Positions 1 to 9,102 of a stretch of DNA of 64,000 nt are shown piece by piece. The DNA is taken from positions 62,001-126,000 of the forward strand of contig JBILTR010000005.1 of assembly GCA_044371425.1 (NCBI GenBank), written 5' to 3'. Numbering within the stretch: the stretch's first letter is position 1; every line of letters starts with the position of its first letter. The position numbers and the translations under genes were made by a program. This stretch comes from JBEISR01 sp044371425. GTDB lineage: Bacteria; Planctomycetota; Planctomycetia; Pirellulales; Pirellulaceae. The notes beneath the pieces were generated by a model. That model was given only the letters and a program-made list of their open reading frames with translations, was not told where the DNA came from and did no database searches.

Positions 1-2
1 GG

Positions 3-1313
3 GCTCTGGGGAATCCCCACATTCAGACACCGCATCTCGATCAGTTGGTGGCAAGTGGTCTGTCGTTCCGTCGGATGTACATGCAGGGCAGCGGCAATCC
101 GGCCACCTGCGTTCCATCCCGCGCGATGCTGCTTTCAGGTCGCAGCCTGTTTCGCATCGACCCGACGCTGCAATCGACCCCTACCTGGCCGGCGGCGATG
201 GGGAGAGCGGGATATCGGACCTTTCTCACCGGCAAGTGGCACAACAATCCTGGCGTCATCGCCAGAGATTTTCAGACAGCTCGCGATGTCTTCCTGGGTG
301 GGATGAGCGACCCGATGCGGGCGCCACTTCGGCAGCTTCTGGGGGATCGACTGTCGGAACCAGCGCCGGCTGGGAGACACTGCTGCGAACGCTTTGCCGA
401 TGCGGCGATCGATTTTCTGAAACAGGCCCCAGCCGACCAACCTTTCTTCTGCTACCTCCCCTTCGCCGCTCCCCACGACCCCCATATCGTCCCGGAAGAT
501 TTTCCAGTGCGCTATCCCGCTGACGCCAAGATGCTCCCCGACAACTTCCAGCCGATCCATCCTTGGGATAACGGGGAGATGACGATCCGGGATGAAAAGC
601 TGCTGCCGTGGCCTCGAACCCCCGAGGCGGTGCAGGAGATGAATGCCGAGTACTTGCGCTACGTCAGCTATCTGGACCACCAGGTGGGAAGGGTTTTGGA
701 GGCGCTCCAGCAATCGCCTCATGCCGAGAACACCCTGGTGATCTTCACCGCCGACTCCGGGGTCGCTCGCGGTAGCCACGGATTGATCGGAAAGCAGAAC
801 TGCTACGAGCACTCGTTGCGCGTTCCTTGCATTGTTGCAGGACCTGGGATACCCAAGGGCGCTTCCACCGAAGCGCTAGGCTACTTGTACGATCTGCTGC
901 CAACTGTAGGGGCTTTGTGTGACGTTCCACCCCCCGAGGGAAGCGAAGGGATCGCGATGGCAAAGGTGCTCCACCCTCCCGCATCGACCGGCTCGGACCC
1001 CATCGACCGCAGCGCACGCGACCCTGCCGCCCAGGGACGCGATTCCTTGGTCTTCGGCTATCGCGAGGACCAGCGCGCCTGGTGCGATCGACGCTGGAAG
1101 CTGATCCGGTATCCCAAGATCGATGTGACGCAGCTGTTCGACCTTCAGGAGGATCCTACGGAGCGGCGGGATCTATCGGGGTCGCCGGAACATCAACCGC
1201 TTCTGAGGGAGTTGCGCGAAAGGATGGCGAGGGAATTGAAGGAGCTGGGGGATCCGGTGGCGCTGGATGGTCCCGTCGCTCGTCCGGCGAAATGGTTGCC
1301 TCCTGCTGGTTGA
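3..1313 (+). CDS. Sulfatase, 5'-truncated by the window edge
   Basis: Arylsulfatase-type hydrolase of the alkaline-phosphatase superfamily, which removes sulfate esters, in planctomycetes often from sulfated polysaccharides. The frame is open to base 3 and reads GNPHIQTPHLDQL, the usual stretch before the active site, so the true start lies left of the window. The formylglycine motif C-V-P-S-R sits at 108-122 with the cysteine codon at 108-110. A GKWHNN segment and a later TADSG and HGLIGKQNCYEHSLRVP block match the metal-binding and C-terminal sulfatase motifs. The cysteine needs conversion to formylglycine by an FGE, which is not certain to be among the FGE-like genes in this window. It is convergent with the cold-shock gene 35 bp downstream. 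Substrate is unknown. Confidence 0.93.
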   Translation, partial: ALGNPHIQTPHLDQLVASGLSFRRMYMQGSGNPATCVPSRAMLLSGRSLFRIDPTLQSTPTWPAAMGRAGYRTFLTGKWHNNPGVIARDFQTARDVFLGGMSDPMRAPLRQLLGDRLSEPAPAGRHCCERFADAAIDFLKQAPADQPFFCYLPFAAPHDPHIVPEDFPVRYPADAKMLPDNFQPIHPWDNGEMTIRDEKLLPWPRTPEAVQEMNAEYLRYVSYLDHQVGRVLEALQQSPHAENTLVIFTADSGVARGSHGLIGKQNCYEHSLRVPCIVAGPGIPKGASTEALGYLYDLLPTVGALCDVPPPEGSEGIAMAKVLHPPASTGSDPIDRSARDPAAQGRDSLVFGYREDQRAWCDRRWKLIRYPKIDVTQLFDLQEDPTERRDLSGSPEHQPLLRELRERMARELKELGDPVALDGPVARPAKWLPPAG

Positions 1314-1348
1314 CCTGCGAACGTACGGCGCAAGTCAACCGTCCGAGT

Positions 1349-1684
1349 TCACTCGGACTTCCCTTCTCGCTTCTCTCGCCAACCCGGCTTGCGCTGCCTT
1401 GCCTTGGGATGATGCTTCGGCTTGCTCAAGGGATCGAATTCCGGGAGGGTCACCTGCATTGGCCTTCTGGCTGCTTGGACGCGGATCGCCTTCAGCTCCT
1501 TGCGGTCGATTCGGGCTAGTTCATCCAGTTCGTACTCGACCATCTGACCTTCCAGCCATTTTTCTGGGTCGTCGGTTTTTTCGACGATCGAGAAATGAAA
1601 GAAGATATCGTCGCGAAACTCATCGGAGTGGATGAAGCCGAAGTGTCGATCGGTCACGACGCGAACCACAGTGCCTACGCGCAT
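1349..1684 (-). CDS. Cold-shock-domain (CSD) protein
   Basis: Small single-stranded nucleic-acid-binding protein of 111 residues. An OB-fold cold-shock domain occupies about residues 3-70: the RNP1-like FGFIHSDE and RNP2-like DIFFHFS motifs are visible, with the basic and aromatic residues expected for RNA or ssDNA contact. The C-terminal 40 residues are basic (many K and R) and probably form a flexible RNA-binding tail. Classical CspA proteins are about 70 residues, so this is an extended variant. Its start has only a weak ribosome binding site. A role as RNA chaperone or translation modulator is inferred from the family. Confidence 0.85.
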   Translation of the reverse strand: MRVGTVVRVVTDRHFGFIHSDEFRDDIFFHFSIVEKTDDPEKWLEGQMVEYELDELARIDRKELKAIRVQAARRPMQVTLPEFDPLSKPKHHPKARQRKPGWREKREGKSE

Positions 1685-1786
1685 CGGGATGGTTTCCTGG
1701 TGGGAAAGGGAAGGTGGTTGGCGAAGATCATGGGTGGGAGTCTCTCGGGCGTTGCGGGGATGATTTCGTGGTCCGCAGGTTCCTGG

Positions 1787-2920
1787 TCAGAGGGTTGCTG
1801 ACTTGGGGGTTTTTCGTTCCAGGAGGATGCGGAGCATGCGTCGGAGTGGTTCGGCGGCGCCCCAGAGCAGCTGGTCGCCGACGGTGAAGGCGGAATAAAA
1901 AGTCGGTCCGATCGAAAGCTTTCGGATGCGGCCGATCGGGACTTGCAGGGTGCCGGTGACGGCCGCCGGCGTCAGTTGCCGGATGCTCGATTCCTTCTCG
2001 TTGGGGATCACCCGCACCCAGTCATTGCCGCTGGCGATCGTGGCGATGACTTCCTCGACTGGCAGATCGTGGCGCAGTTTGATCGTCAGCGCCTGGCTGT
2101 GGCAGCGCATGGCACCGATCCGGACGCAGAGGCTTTCGATCGGAATGTGCTGTGGTCCTTGGGATGGCAGACCGAGGATCTTGTTGCATTCGGCATCCCC
2201 TTTCCATTCCTCGCGCGAGGTGCCATTGCCCAGATCCTTGTCGATCCAGGGGATGAGGCTTCCTGCCAGTGGGACACCGAAGTGTGTTGTAGGAAACAGT
2301 GGGTCGCGGAGGGCGGAAGCAACAGTGCGGTCGACCTGGAGGATCGACGCGGCGGGGTCGGCAAGCAGAGGTGCTGCAGCCTGGTGAGCCGCATGCATTT
2401 GCTCCAGCAGTTCCCGCATGTTCGCGGCTCCTGCCCCCGAGGCGGCTTGGTAGGTCATGGCGGTGATCCACTCGACATGCCCTTCGCGGAACAGACCACC
2501 CAGCGCCATCAGCATCAGCGAGACGGTGCAGTTGCCACCGACAAAGTCTTTGGTTCCGGCATCCAGCGCCTGGTCGATAACCGACCGATTGACCGGATCG
2601 AGGATGATGACGGAGGAGTCGGCCATGCGGAGAGTCGAGGCAGCATCGATCCAGTACCCTTGCCAGCCCGCTTGCCGCAGGCGCGGGTGGATGCTGCTGG
2701 TGTAATCGCCTCCTTGGCAACTGAGAATCGCGTCCAGCTGCATCAGCGCATCGATCTGGTTGGCATCCAGCAAAGGCCGCTCCCCGAGAGGTGCCTTCCC
2801 ACCGGCGCTCGACGTGCTGAAGAAATAGGGATCGATCGCCTCCCAGTCCCTTTCGGCGTGCATGCGGTCCATCAGCACCGATCCGACCATGCCGCGCCAT
2901 CCAATCAGTCCAACTCGCAT
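1787..2920 (-). CDS. asd: Aspartate-semialdehyde dehydrogenase
   Basis: NADP-dependent reduction of aspartyl-4-phosphate to aspartate 4-semialdehyde, the branch point to lysine/diaminopimelate, threonine and methionine. The N-terminal nucleotide-binding segment reads GLIGWRGMVGSVL. The catalytic cysteine is C131 in GGNCTVSL, and the C-terminal dimer/catalytic region has RVGAMRCHSQALT. At 377 residues and with this GWRGMVG signature it belongs to the long, gammaproteobacterial-type Asd branch. The start is supported by AAGGGA about 6 bases upstream. It lies 98 bp downstream of an aminotransferase on the same strand, and the two may be cotranscribed. Confidence 0.95.
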   Translation of the reverse strand: MRVGLIGWRGMVGSVLMDRMHAERDWEAIDPYFFSTSSAGGKAPLGERPLLDANQIDALMQLDAILSCQGGDYTSSIHPRLRQAGWQGYWIDAASTLRMADSSVIILDPVNRSVIDQALDAGTKDFVGGNCTVSLMLMALGGLFREGHVEWITAMTYQAASGAGAANMRELLEQMHAAHQAAAPLLADPAASILQVDRTVASALRDPLFPTTHFGVPLAGSLIPWIDKDLGNGTSREEWKGDAECNKILGLPSQGPQHIPIESLCVRIGAMRCHSQALTIKLRHDLPVEEVIATIASGNDWVRVIPNEKESSIRQLTPAAVTGTLQVPIGRIRKLSIGPTFYSAFTVGDQLLWGAAEPLRRMLRILLERKTPKSATL

Positions 2921-3018
2921 CGTCCCTTAGATCCTGTCTGTCCTGGTTCTCAAAATATGGGTGGTGTTTTTTCTTCGGCCATTGCAGAGGGCGCGAAGGA
3001 GCGGTCTTCCGAGAGGTG

Positions 3019-4431
3019 TCAGTGCGAAAGTTCGCGGAGCACTTTTTCGATGATGTCGCAGGCCATGTCGATATGAGCCAGCGTCGTGATGCCGGGAGGC
3101 GGAAGGAATCGAATCCGCGTCGGCTCGCTTCCCGCCACGAAGCTCATCAGCCCGGCATGGAACATTTTATCCACCATCGTCTTGGCAGCTTCCGCCGATC
3201 CATTGCCCGGGGTGAAGGCGATCATCATCCCTTCGCCGTAGGGACCGGAAATTTTTCCCGGGTATTTCTGAGAAAGCGACTCCAGCTTGCCGGCGAAGTA
3301 GCGATGCCGCTGCATGTTCCAGCCATCGGGACCGAAGCATTCGCTTTCCTGAAGGTGGTCCAGCGTCGCGAGGCCAGCGGCGAAGGCGGAGGAGCTGGCG
3401 GTGAAGGTCTGGCTGAGCACCGGTCCTTTGGGCTGCAGGCTGGATCGATAGAGCGTCGCGCAGACCTGCGTGATCTTGCCGATCGTCACAATGTCGGCGA
3501 ATTCATCCAGTCGGAAGTGCTGGAATGCAAACGGCTGGCTCAATCGCGAAAACGTCTGCACCTCGTCGAAGATGATCAGGATGCCATGCTCCCGGCATGG
3601 TTCCACCAGCGCATGGAAGTAATCCTCGGTCCCTGGATAGTAGCCACCTTCTCCCGCCACCAGTTCCATCCACAGCGTGGCGTACTGGCCGGGGAATCGA
3701 TCGAGCAGTTTTCGGAGCGATCGCGATGCCTGCTCGACGCTCTCCCTGGGTCTGGCTGGATGGAACATCGGCAGGTGGTCGACAGCCAGAGCCGTCGGAA
3801 TGCCGGCGCGGTAGGCAGGTCGGTCGGTCAGCTGAGCCAGCGCGATCGAACGGCCGGCAAAGCAGTTGTCGATCGCCAGCACCCGGGAGGCGGGGTGGCG
3901 ATTGTGGAAGGCGATCTTGAGTGCATTTTCGTTGGCCATCGCGCCGCTGGTGCTGATCAGGCAGTGTCCCAAAGCGGCCCCATGGGCATTGGCCATCCGC
4001 AACAGACGCTCGCACATCGCCACCGTCATCGGACCTTGCTGCAGGTTCCCCTGCATCACGGTATCTTCCAACGCCGCATCGATGGTGGCATCCAGGATTC
4101 GTGGGTGGCTGTGACCCAGCCCGTAGACGCCGATCCCGCCGATGAAATCCAGCTTGATACTCCCATCGGCCAGTTCCACCATCGGTCCGCGTCCCAGACC
4201 GCTGGCCAAGTAGCGGAAGTAGGGCGCACCGCCGCGCGCTTGACCGAGTCGATCGAGCAATTCGGAGTAGGATGCCTGGCGATCGGGATCGGGGCCGCAG
4301 ACCGAATCGATGTGCGCGGTGTGATCGTCGAGCACTTCTTGCAGCAGTCGCTTGGCCTCGGCCAGCCTCGGATCAGCGCGAAGTCGATCGGCGGCCCCCA
4401 GCGGAATGGCATGATGCGGATGGCTGGTCAT
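3019..4431 (-). CDS. Class-III PLP aminotransferase
   Basis: Fold-type I, class III aminotransferase (the ornithine, acetylornithine and diaminobutyrate transaminase group). The protein has GGIGVYGLGHSHPRI near the N-terminus, the PLP-contacting ISTSGAMANENALKIA stretch, the FDEVQTF motif carrying the PLP-ring aspartate, and the Schiff-base lysine in VTIGK. I chose the ATG at 4431, which has GAGGA 10 bases upstream; an in-frame ATG at 4455 lacks a ribosome binding site. The asd gene follows, so an amino donor/acceptor role in aspartate-family or lysine metabolism (for example a semialdehyde substrate) is plausible but inferred. Exact substrate cannot be read from the sequence. Confidence 0.85.
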   Translation of the reverse strand: MTSHPHHAIPLGAADRLRADPRLAEAKRLLQEVLDDHTAHIDSVCGPDPDRQASYSELLDRLGQARGGAPYFRYLASGLGRGPMVELADGSIKLDFIGGIGVYGLGHSHPRILDATIDAALEDTVMQGNLQQGPMTVAMCERLLRMANAHGAALGHCLISTSGAMANENALKIAFHNRHPASRVLAIDNCFAGRSIALAQLTDRPAYRAGIPTALAVDHLPMFHPARPRESVEQASRSLRKLLDRFPGQYATLWMELVAGEGGYYPGTEDYFHALVEPCREHGILIIFDEVQTFSRLSQPFAFQHFRLDEFADIVTIGKITQVCATLYRSSLQPKGPVLSQTFTASSSAFAAGLATLDHLQESECFGPDGWNMQRHRYFAGKLESLSQKYPGKISGPYGEGMMIAFTPGNGSAEAAKTMVDKMFHAGLMSFVAGSEPTRIRFLPPPGITTLAHIDMACDIIEKVLRELSH

Positions 4432-4688
4432 CTTCCTGGAATCCTCTTTCCCCATTACTCTGCACTCAACAAGTTCGCGCGACCATCGGTCGGTCAGGTC
4501 ATCCGCATGGCGATGCCACAGGGAATGCGAAATTATCGGCCCCGGTTATTCTCTTGGAAGACCGAAACGAACGCTTCCAGAGCGATTGTCGCCAAAATTT
4601 AGGGAAAACCAAATCGCGGACCGACTTTCCGGATCGATCCACCCGGTGCCCCGACCCATTAGATTTTCCATCGAGGAGTCGGCTTGTG

Positions 4689-6665
4689 ATGACCACCACT
4701 TTACGCATGATCCAGCGATTGCCCTGGCGATCGATGCATTTCCGCATCGCCCTCCTGGCGGCTTTTGCGATCGCAGTCCACCTGCTGCTGGTGGGCTGGC
4801 TGGGACCAGCCAGCGTTCCCCAATTGGGCAGCAACACGGGGGACAGCAACACGGGGAGTGGTAATGCGGGGAGCGATCCGCGGTCCTGGCCGTTGCTGGT
4901 GGCCCTGGCGATCGGCGGCACTGCGCTGGTGGCCGAGCTTGCCTGGGGGGCGATTCAGGGGAAGTTCGGGGCCGACCTTTTGGCTGCCGTGTCGATCGTC
5001 ACCTCGGTGCTGCTGGGAGAGTACCTGGCGGGGACGATTGTCGTTCTGATGCTCTCGGGAGGCCAATCCCTGGAGGAATACGCTGTCCGCAGCGCCTCTT
5101 CGGTCCTCGAAGCTCTGGCTCGGCGCATGCCGACGCTGGTCCATCGCAAACGGGGCGAGTCGATCGAAGAAGTGGCAGTCGACCAAATCGTTCCTGGGGA
5201 TCGGCTGTTGGTCTACCCGCACGAGATCTGTCCAGTCGATGGAACGGTGACAGCCGGACACGGCAGCATGGATGAATCGTATTTGAGTGGTGAGCCATAT
5301 CAGGTGTCCAAGAGCGTCGGGTCGCAGTGCCTGTCGGGCGCCATCAACGGGGCGGCGGTGCTGGAGCTAGAGGCGACGCGGCCTGCGGCCGATTCTCGCT
5401 ATTCCCGCATCATGCGCGTCATGCAGGAATCGGCTCAGCAGCGCCCCACCATCCGTCGCCTGGGCGACCAGCTGGGGACGCTGTACACCCCCCTGGCGCT
5501 GGCTGTGGCGCTACTGGCCTGGTGGGCCAGTGGCGAAGCGCGACGCTTTCTGGCTGTCCTGGTGGTCGCCACCCCCTGCCCTTTGCTGATCGCCATCCCG
5601 GTCGCTGTCATCGGCGCGATCTCCCTGGCTGCCAGACGCGGCATTATCATCAAGGATCCAGCGATCCTAGAGCGGCTGAAACTGGTCCGCACGGCGATGT
5701 TCGACAAGACCGGGACGCTCACCTACGGCCGCCCAGCGGTGACTGCGATCTTGGCTGCTCCAGGACAATCGCCGGAGACGATTCTGCGAATGGCGGCCAA
5801 TCTGGAGCAGTACTCCAAGCACCCCTTGAGCGGAGCGGTGCTGGAGGCGGCCAAGGCAGCTCACCTGCCCCTGATGCCGTGCGAGGAGGTGCACGAGGAT
5901 CCTGGGCAGGGGCTGCGGGGTCGATGCCAAGGGACGAACGTCCATGTGACCAGCCGCAAGTTGATTCCCTCGATCGATCCCGAAAGCCCTTCCATACTGC
6001 CAGCCAAGGCCCCTGGTATGGAGTGCATCGTGGCGATCGATGGTCGTTATGCGGGACTGCTTCAGTTCCGCGACCAGCCCCGCCCCGACGGGCATTCGTT
6101 CATCTCCCATCTGAAACCGCTTCATGGCATCGAGCGGATTTTGCTGATCAGCGGCGACCGGGAGGAAGAGGTGCGCGATCTGGCGACCAAGATGGGGATC
6201 GACGAAGTGCATGCTTCGCAGAGCCCCGAGCAGAAGTTGGAGATCGTCCGCCGACTGACCTCGCAGGGCGATTCGCTTTACCTTGGTGACGGGATCAACG
6301 ACGCCCCTGCTCTGGCGGCAGCCACCATCGGCATCGCCATGGGAAGCGGCAGCGAGATCACCAGCGAAGCAGCCGACGCGGTCATCCTCGACAGCTCCCT
6401 AAGCAAGGTGGATGAGCTGCTGCATATCGGCAATCGGATGCGTCGGATCGCGCTGCAAAGCGCGGTGGGTGGGATGCTGCTGAGCCTGGGTGGAATGCTG
6501 CTGGCCGCGGCCGGTTGGTTGGCCCCAGTCGCCGGTGCCATCGTGCAGGAAGCGATCGACGTGATTGCGGTGCTCAACGCCCTGCGCGCCTCGTCCCTGC
6601 CCAGAGAGCTGACCGATTACCAGTCGTCGCCGGCGGTTCCCGATAGCGCTTCCAAGCCATCCTGA
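4689..6665 (+). CDS. P1B-type heavy-metal-transporting ATPase
   Basis: Membrane metal pump of 658 residues. The phosphorylation motif DKTGTLT has its aspartate at residue 339. The SKHPL motif typical of P1B ATPases and the hinge GDGINDAP near residue 533 are present. The metal site in the transmembrane helix is TPC (residues 295-297) rather than CPC or SPC, which places it near the poorly characterised TPC subgroup; a second helix contains QEAIDVIAVLNALR. There is no N-terminal CxxC metal-binding domain. Instead the N-terminus has a hydrophobic segment followed by a short, low-complexity N/G/S/T loop. The frame is open far upstream, but codon use and the family's length support the ATG at 4689 (a GTG at 4686 is possible). 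Metal specificity is unknown. Confidence 0.9.
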   Translation: MTTTLRMIQRLPWRSMHFRIALLAAFAIAVHLLLVGWLGPASVPQLGSNTGDSNTGSGNAGSDPRSWPLLVALAIGGTALVAELAWGAIQGKFGADLLAAVSIVTSVLLGEYLAGTIVVLMLSGGQSLEEYAVRSASSVLEALARRMPTLVHRKRGESIEEVAVDQIVPGDRLLVYPHEICPVDGTVTAGHGSMDESYLSGEPYQVSKSVGSQCLSGAINGAAVLELEATRPAADSRYSRIMRVMQESAQQRPTIRRLGDQLGTLYTPLALAVALLAWWASGEARRFLAVLVVATPCPLLIAIPVAVIGAISLAARRGIIIKDPAILERLKLVRTAMFDKTGTLTYGRPAVTAILAAPGQSPETILRMAANLEQYSKHPLSGAVLEAAKAAHLPLMPCEEVHEDPGQGLRGRCQGTNVHVTSRKLIPSIDPESPSILPAKAPGMECIVAIDGRYAGLLQFRDQPRPDGHSFISHLKPLHGIERILLISGDREEEVRDLATKMGIDEVHASQSPEQKLEIVRRLTSQGDSLYLGDGINDAPALAAATIGIAMGSGSEITSEAADAVILDSSLSKVDELLHIGNRMRRIALQSAVGGMLLSLGGMLLAAAGWLAPVAGAIVQEAIDVIAVLNALRASSLPRELTDYQSSPAVPDSASKPS

Positions 6666-6703
6666 TCGCACCGTCGGTCACCGCGACGATGACCTGATCG
6701 AAT

Positions 6704-7843
6704 TCATCGCGCGCCAGTGACGCTCTGGATGTAATCGGTTTCCTCCTTGCGATACGCGCTGCCATCGGCGCGGAGCACGTCGTGGAACCACACAGGCGGC
6801 TCAGCCTGGTACTTCTTTTCCCACGAGTCCCACGGATAGATGGTCTGCGATTTGCCGCTGACAAATCCCCAGCAGTAGGCCGCTACCTTGCTTGCCTTCA
6901 TCCGTTCCAGATGCGGCGCGAAGAGGCTTCCGTTGGGTCGCGCCATGAATTCGGTGCACAGCAGAGGTCTGCCGAAGATCGCCAGTCGGTCGATGCAGCG
7001 ATCCATCGAGGCGGCATCGCCATAGCAATGGAAGCTGATGACGTCGCTGTGAGCCAGCTGGATTTTCTTGCAGTCGTCCAGCTGCTGGATGTTCTCGGAA
7101 TCTCGCCACACACCGCTGGTCAGAGGCTGAGAGGGACCGACCTGCCGCACCCACGCGAAGACTTCGGGCAGCAGCTTGTTGACCAGCTGCGGCTTGTCCC
7201 TCGGCTCCAGGCCCGGCCTGCCTTTCGCTCCCCCATCGAAATTGTCTGGCTCATTCCATACATCCCAAAGCAGGATGCGGCGATCCTGGGAGAAATGCCC
7301 GACGACTCCCTGAACATACTCCTTCAGGTGCGGATAGGCCGATGGATTCTTCAGCACCTCGATCCCTGGGGACTGGACCCAGCCGGAGTTGTGGGTGAAG
7401 GGGATAGGGGGAGGCTGGGGGCCAAGCTTCGGCAAGGGATGCCAGCAGCTATCGAAGAGAACTGGCATCGTCTGGATCGAGTGCTTGTCGGCGATTTCTA
7501 GAAACTTTTCCATTCGCTGGAGAAAGCCATTCGCGTCCTGCTTCCAGAGAAGATCGTGCAGGAAGACTCGCACGGAGTTGAATCCGAGCTTTCGGGCGTA
7601 GCCTAGCTCGCGATCGATCGTCTCGGGATCGAAGGTCTCCGCCTGCCACATCTCCAGTTCGTTGACGGCGGTGCTGGGGAGGAAATTGCACCCGACCGGC
7701 CACGCCTGCTGGCTGTACCACTGCACCGCTCGCTCCCTGGACCATCGGCCTGGTGCATCGGGAAGCGATGCGGCATCGTCAGCCGCCCTGGCTGATGCCA
7801 TCGTCATGAGAACCGACAGCAGCATCAACACAATTCGTGGCAT
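6704..7843 (-). CDS. Exported GH5-like glycoside hydrolase
   Basis: Secreted TIM-barrel glycosidase of clan GH-A, similar to proteins labelled cellulase or beta-xylanase in planctomycetes. The start at 7843 gives a clean signal peptide (hydrophobic MPRIVLMLLSVLM core, cleavage after SARA) and is preceded by GAGGA 8 bases upstream; the frame runs 29 codons further but without these features. The acid/base glutamate is in WNEPDN (about residue 198) and the likely nucleophile glutamate in LLCTEF (about residue 298), both on expected strands. It is divergent from the DUF1338 gene with a 227-bp intergenic region. Polysaccharide target is unknown. Confidence 0.8.
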   Translation of the reverse strand: MPRIVLMLLSVLMTMASARAADDAASLPDAPGRWSRERAVQWYSQQAWPVGCNFLPSTAVNELEMWQAETFDPETIDRELGYARKLGFNSVRVFLHDLLWKQDANGFLQRMEKFLEIADKHSIQTMPVLFDSCWHPLPKLGPQPPPIPFTHNSGWVQSPGIEVLKNPSAYPHLKEYVQGVVGHFSQDRRILLWDVWNEPDNFDGGAKGRPGLEPRDKPQLVNKLLPEVFAWVRQVGPSQPLTSGVWRDSENIQQLDDCKKIQLAHSDVISFHCYGDAASMDRCIDRLAIFGRPLLCTEFMARPNGSLFAPHLERMKASKVAAYCWGFVSGKSQTIYPWDSWEKKYQAEPPVWFHDVLRADGSAYRKEETDYIQSVTGAR

Positions 7844-8070
7844 GGCAAGGGATCCTCGCTTCGGCGACTGAGCAATCAAAGGCGGCACCATCTTGCCTGC
7901 CATGATCCTCTCCCGATGCAGGTGCGCCAAGGGAAGAGGTTGGCGGATCGACCTGCGCTGCCCTTGGCTGGCGGGCGTCCTACGCCTTCGTCGGGAGCTT
8001 TGTGGAGCGGCGCGGTATACTTTCCAGGTGCGACGAACCCGTCAGAGTCGATTTTCTTGGGAGTGTCGAG

Positions 8071-9021
8071 ATGACCGCAACCGAATCCACGCTGGCTCGG
8101 GTCATGCAGGGGTTGATGGAGCGATACCGTCAACGCGTTCCCGACGTCCAACGCGTGGTCGACGGGATGATCGAACGGGGCATGATCGGTGGCTGGGAAG
8201 ATCTGGAGAACGACCACATCGCTTTTCGTACCATGGGATCGAGTCCCTTGGGGATTGCGTCGCTGGAGAAGATCTTTCTGCACTTGGGTTACCAGCGTCG
8301 CGACTTCTACTCGTTCGAGGGGAAGAAGCTGGATGCCTATTGGTATGCTCCGCCCACCCCCAAGTACCCGCGCATCTTCATCAGCCAACTGCGGGTTGCC
8401 GACTTGTCGAATGAAGCTCAGTCGATCATCCGGTCCTACCTAGCAGGGATCCAGCGCGACCCGGTCGCGGATATCGATCTGGATGACTGGGAGGCGATCG
8501 ACCGATTCCTTCATCAGCCGCTTTGGCGCTTGCCGACATGGAGCGATTATCAGAGGCTGGCGGGGGAGAGCGAGTATGCTGCATGGGTTTTGTACAACCG
8601 CTACTACTTGAACCACTTCACCATCAGCGTTCATTTCCTGCCACCACCCTGGAATCGGATCGAACGGTACAACGAATTTCTGGAATCGATCGGCGTGGTG
8701 CTGAACGATGCGGGTGGCAAGATCAAGATCAGCGAAGACCGATTGCTGCTGCAGAGTTCCACCGTCGCGCAGACGATCGAAGCCCCCTTCGCGAAAGATG
8801 GAAAAGAAGTGGTGCATCCGATTCCGGGATCGTATGTGGAGTTTGCCGAACGAAAGGTGCTACCCGACTTTGCGCATCTAGGGGAACGGGAGGCGGGGCG
8901 GGAACATCGGCGCGATGGCTTTGAGACAACCAATGCCGACAAGATTTTTGAAAGCACTTTTTCAGCCCAAGTGGCTCGCGGGTCTCAGGGGGATTCCCGA
9001 GCCCATGCATCCGATCGTTGA
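8071..9021 (+). CDS. DUF1338 protein, 2-oxoadipate dioxygenase/decarboxylase family
   Basis: Iron-dependent enzyme family of the vicinal-oxygen-chelate fold; characterised members (HglS type) convert 2-oxoadipate to D-2-hydroxyglutarate in lysine catabolism. The family motif NDHIAFRT is present with the metal-ligand histidine at about residue 49, and a second histidine-containing strand reads LNHFTISVH. A glutamate in the C-terminal part (GSYVEFAER) fits the third ligand. I start at the ATG at 8071 rather than the upstream in-frame ATG because the family begins close to this point. No other lysine-degradation genes are adjacent, so the physiological substrate is inferred only from the family. 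Confidence 0.82.
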   Translation: MTATESTLARVMQGLMERYRQRVPDVQRVVDGMIERGMIGGWEDLENDHIAFRTMGSSPLGIASLEKIFLHLGYQRRDFYSFEGKKLDAYWYAPPTPKYPRIFISQLRVADLSNEAQSIIRSYLAGIQRDPVADIDLDDWEAIDRFLHQPLWRLPTWSDYQRLAGESEYAAWVLYNRYYLNHFTISVHFLPPPWNRIERYNEFLESIGVVLNDAGGKIKISEDRLLLQSSTVAQTIEAPFAKDGKEVVHPIPGSYVEFAERKVLPDFAHLGEREAGREHRRDGFETTNADKIFESTFSAQVARGSQGDSRAHASDR

Positions 9022-9102
9022 GGGGCTAGAGTGGCTGGAGTAGGCAGGCAGAAAGCCTGACGGATACAAGAAGGGATCGGTTGGCGTGTGAGGAACTGGA
9101 TC

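Noticed and set aside
4272..4688. An N-terminal extension of the P1B ATPase of 139 residues
   Set aside because: The extension is arginine-rich, resembles nothing in the family and overlaps the start of the divergent aminotransferase gene.
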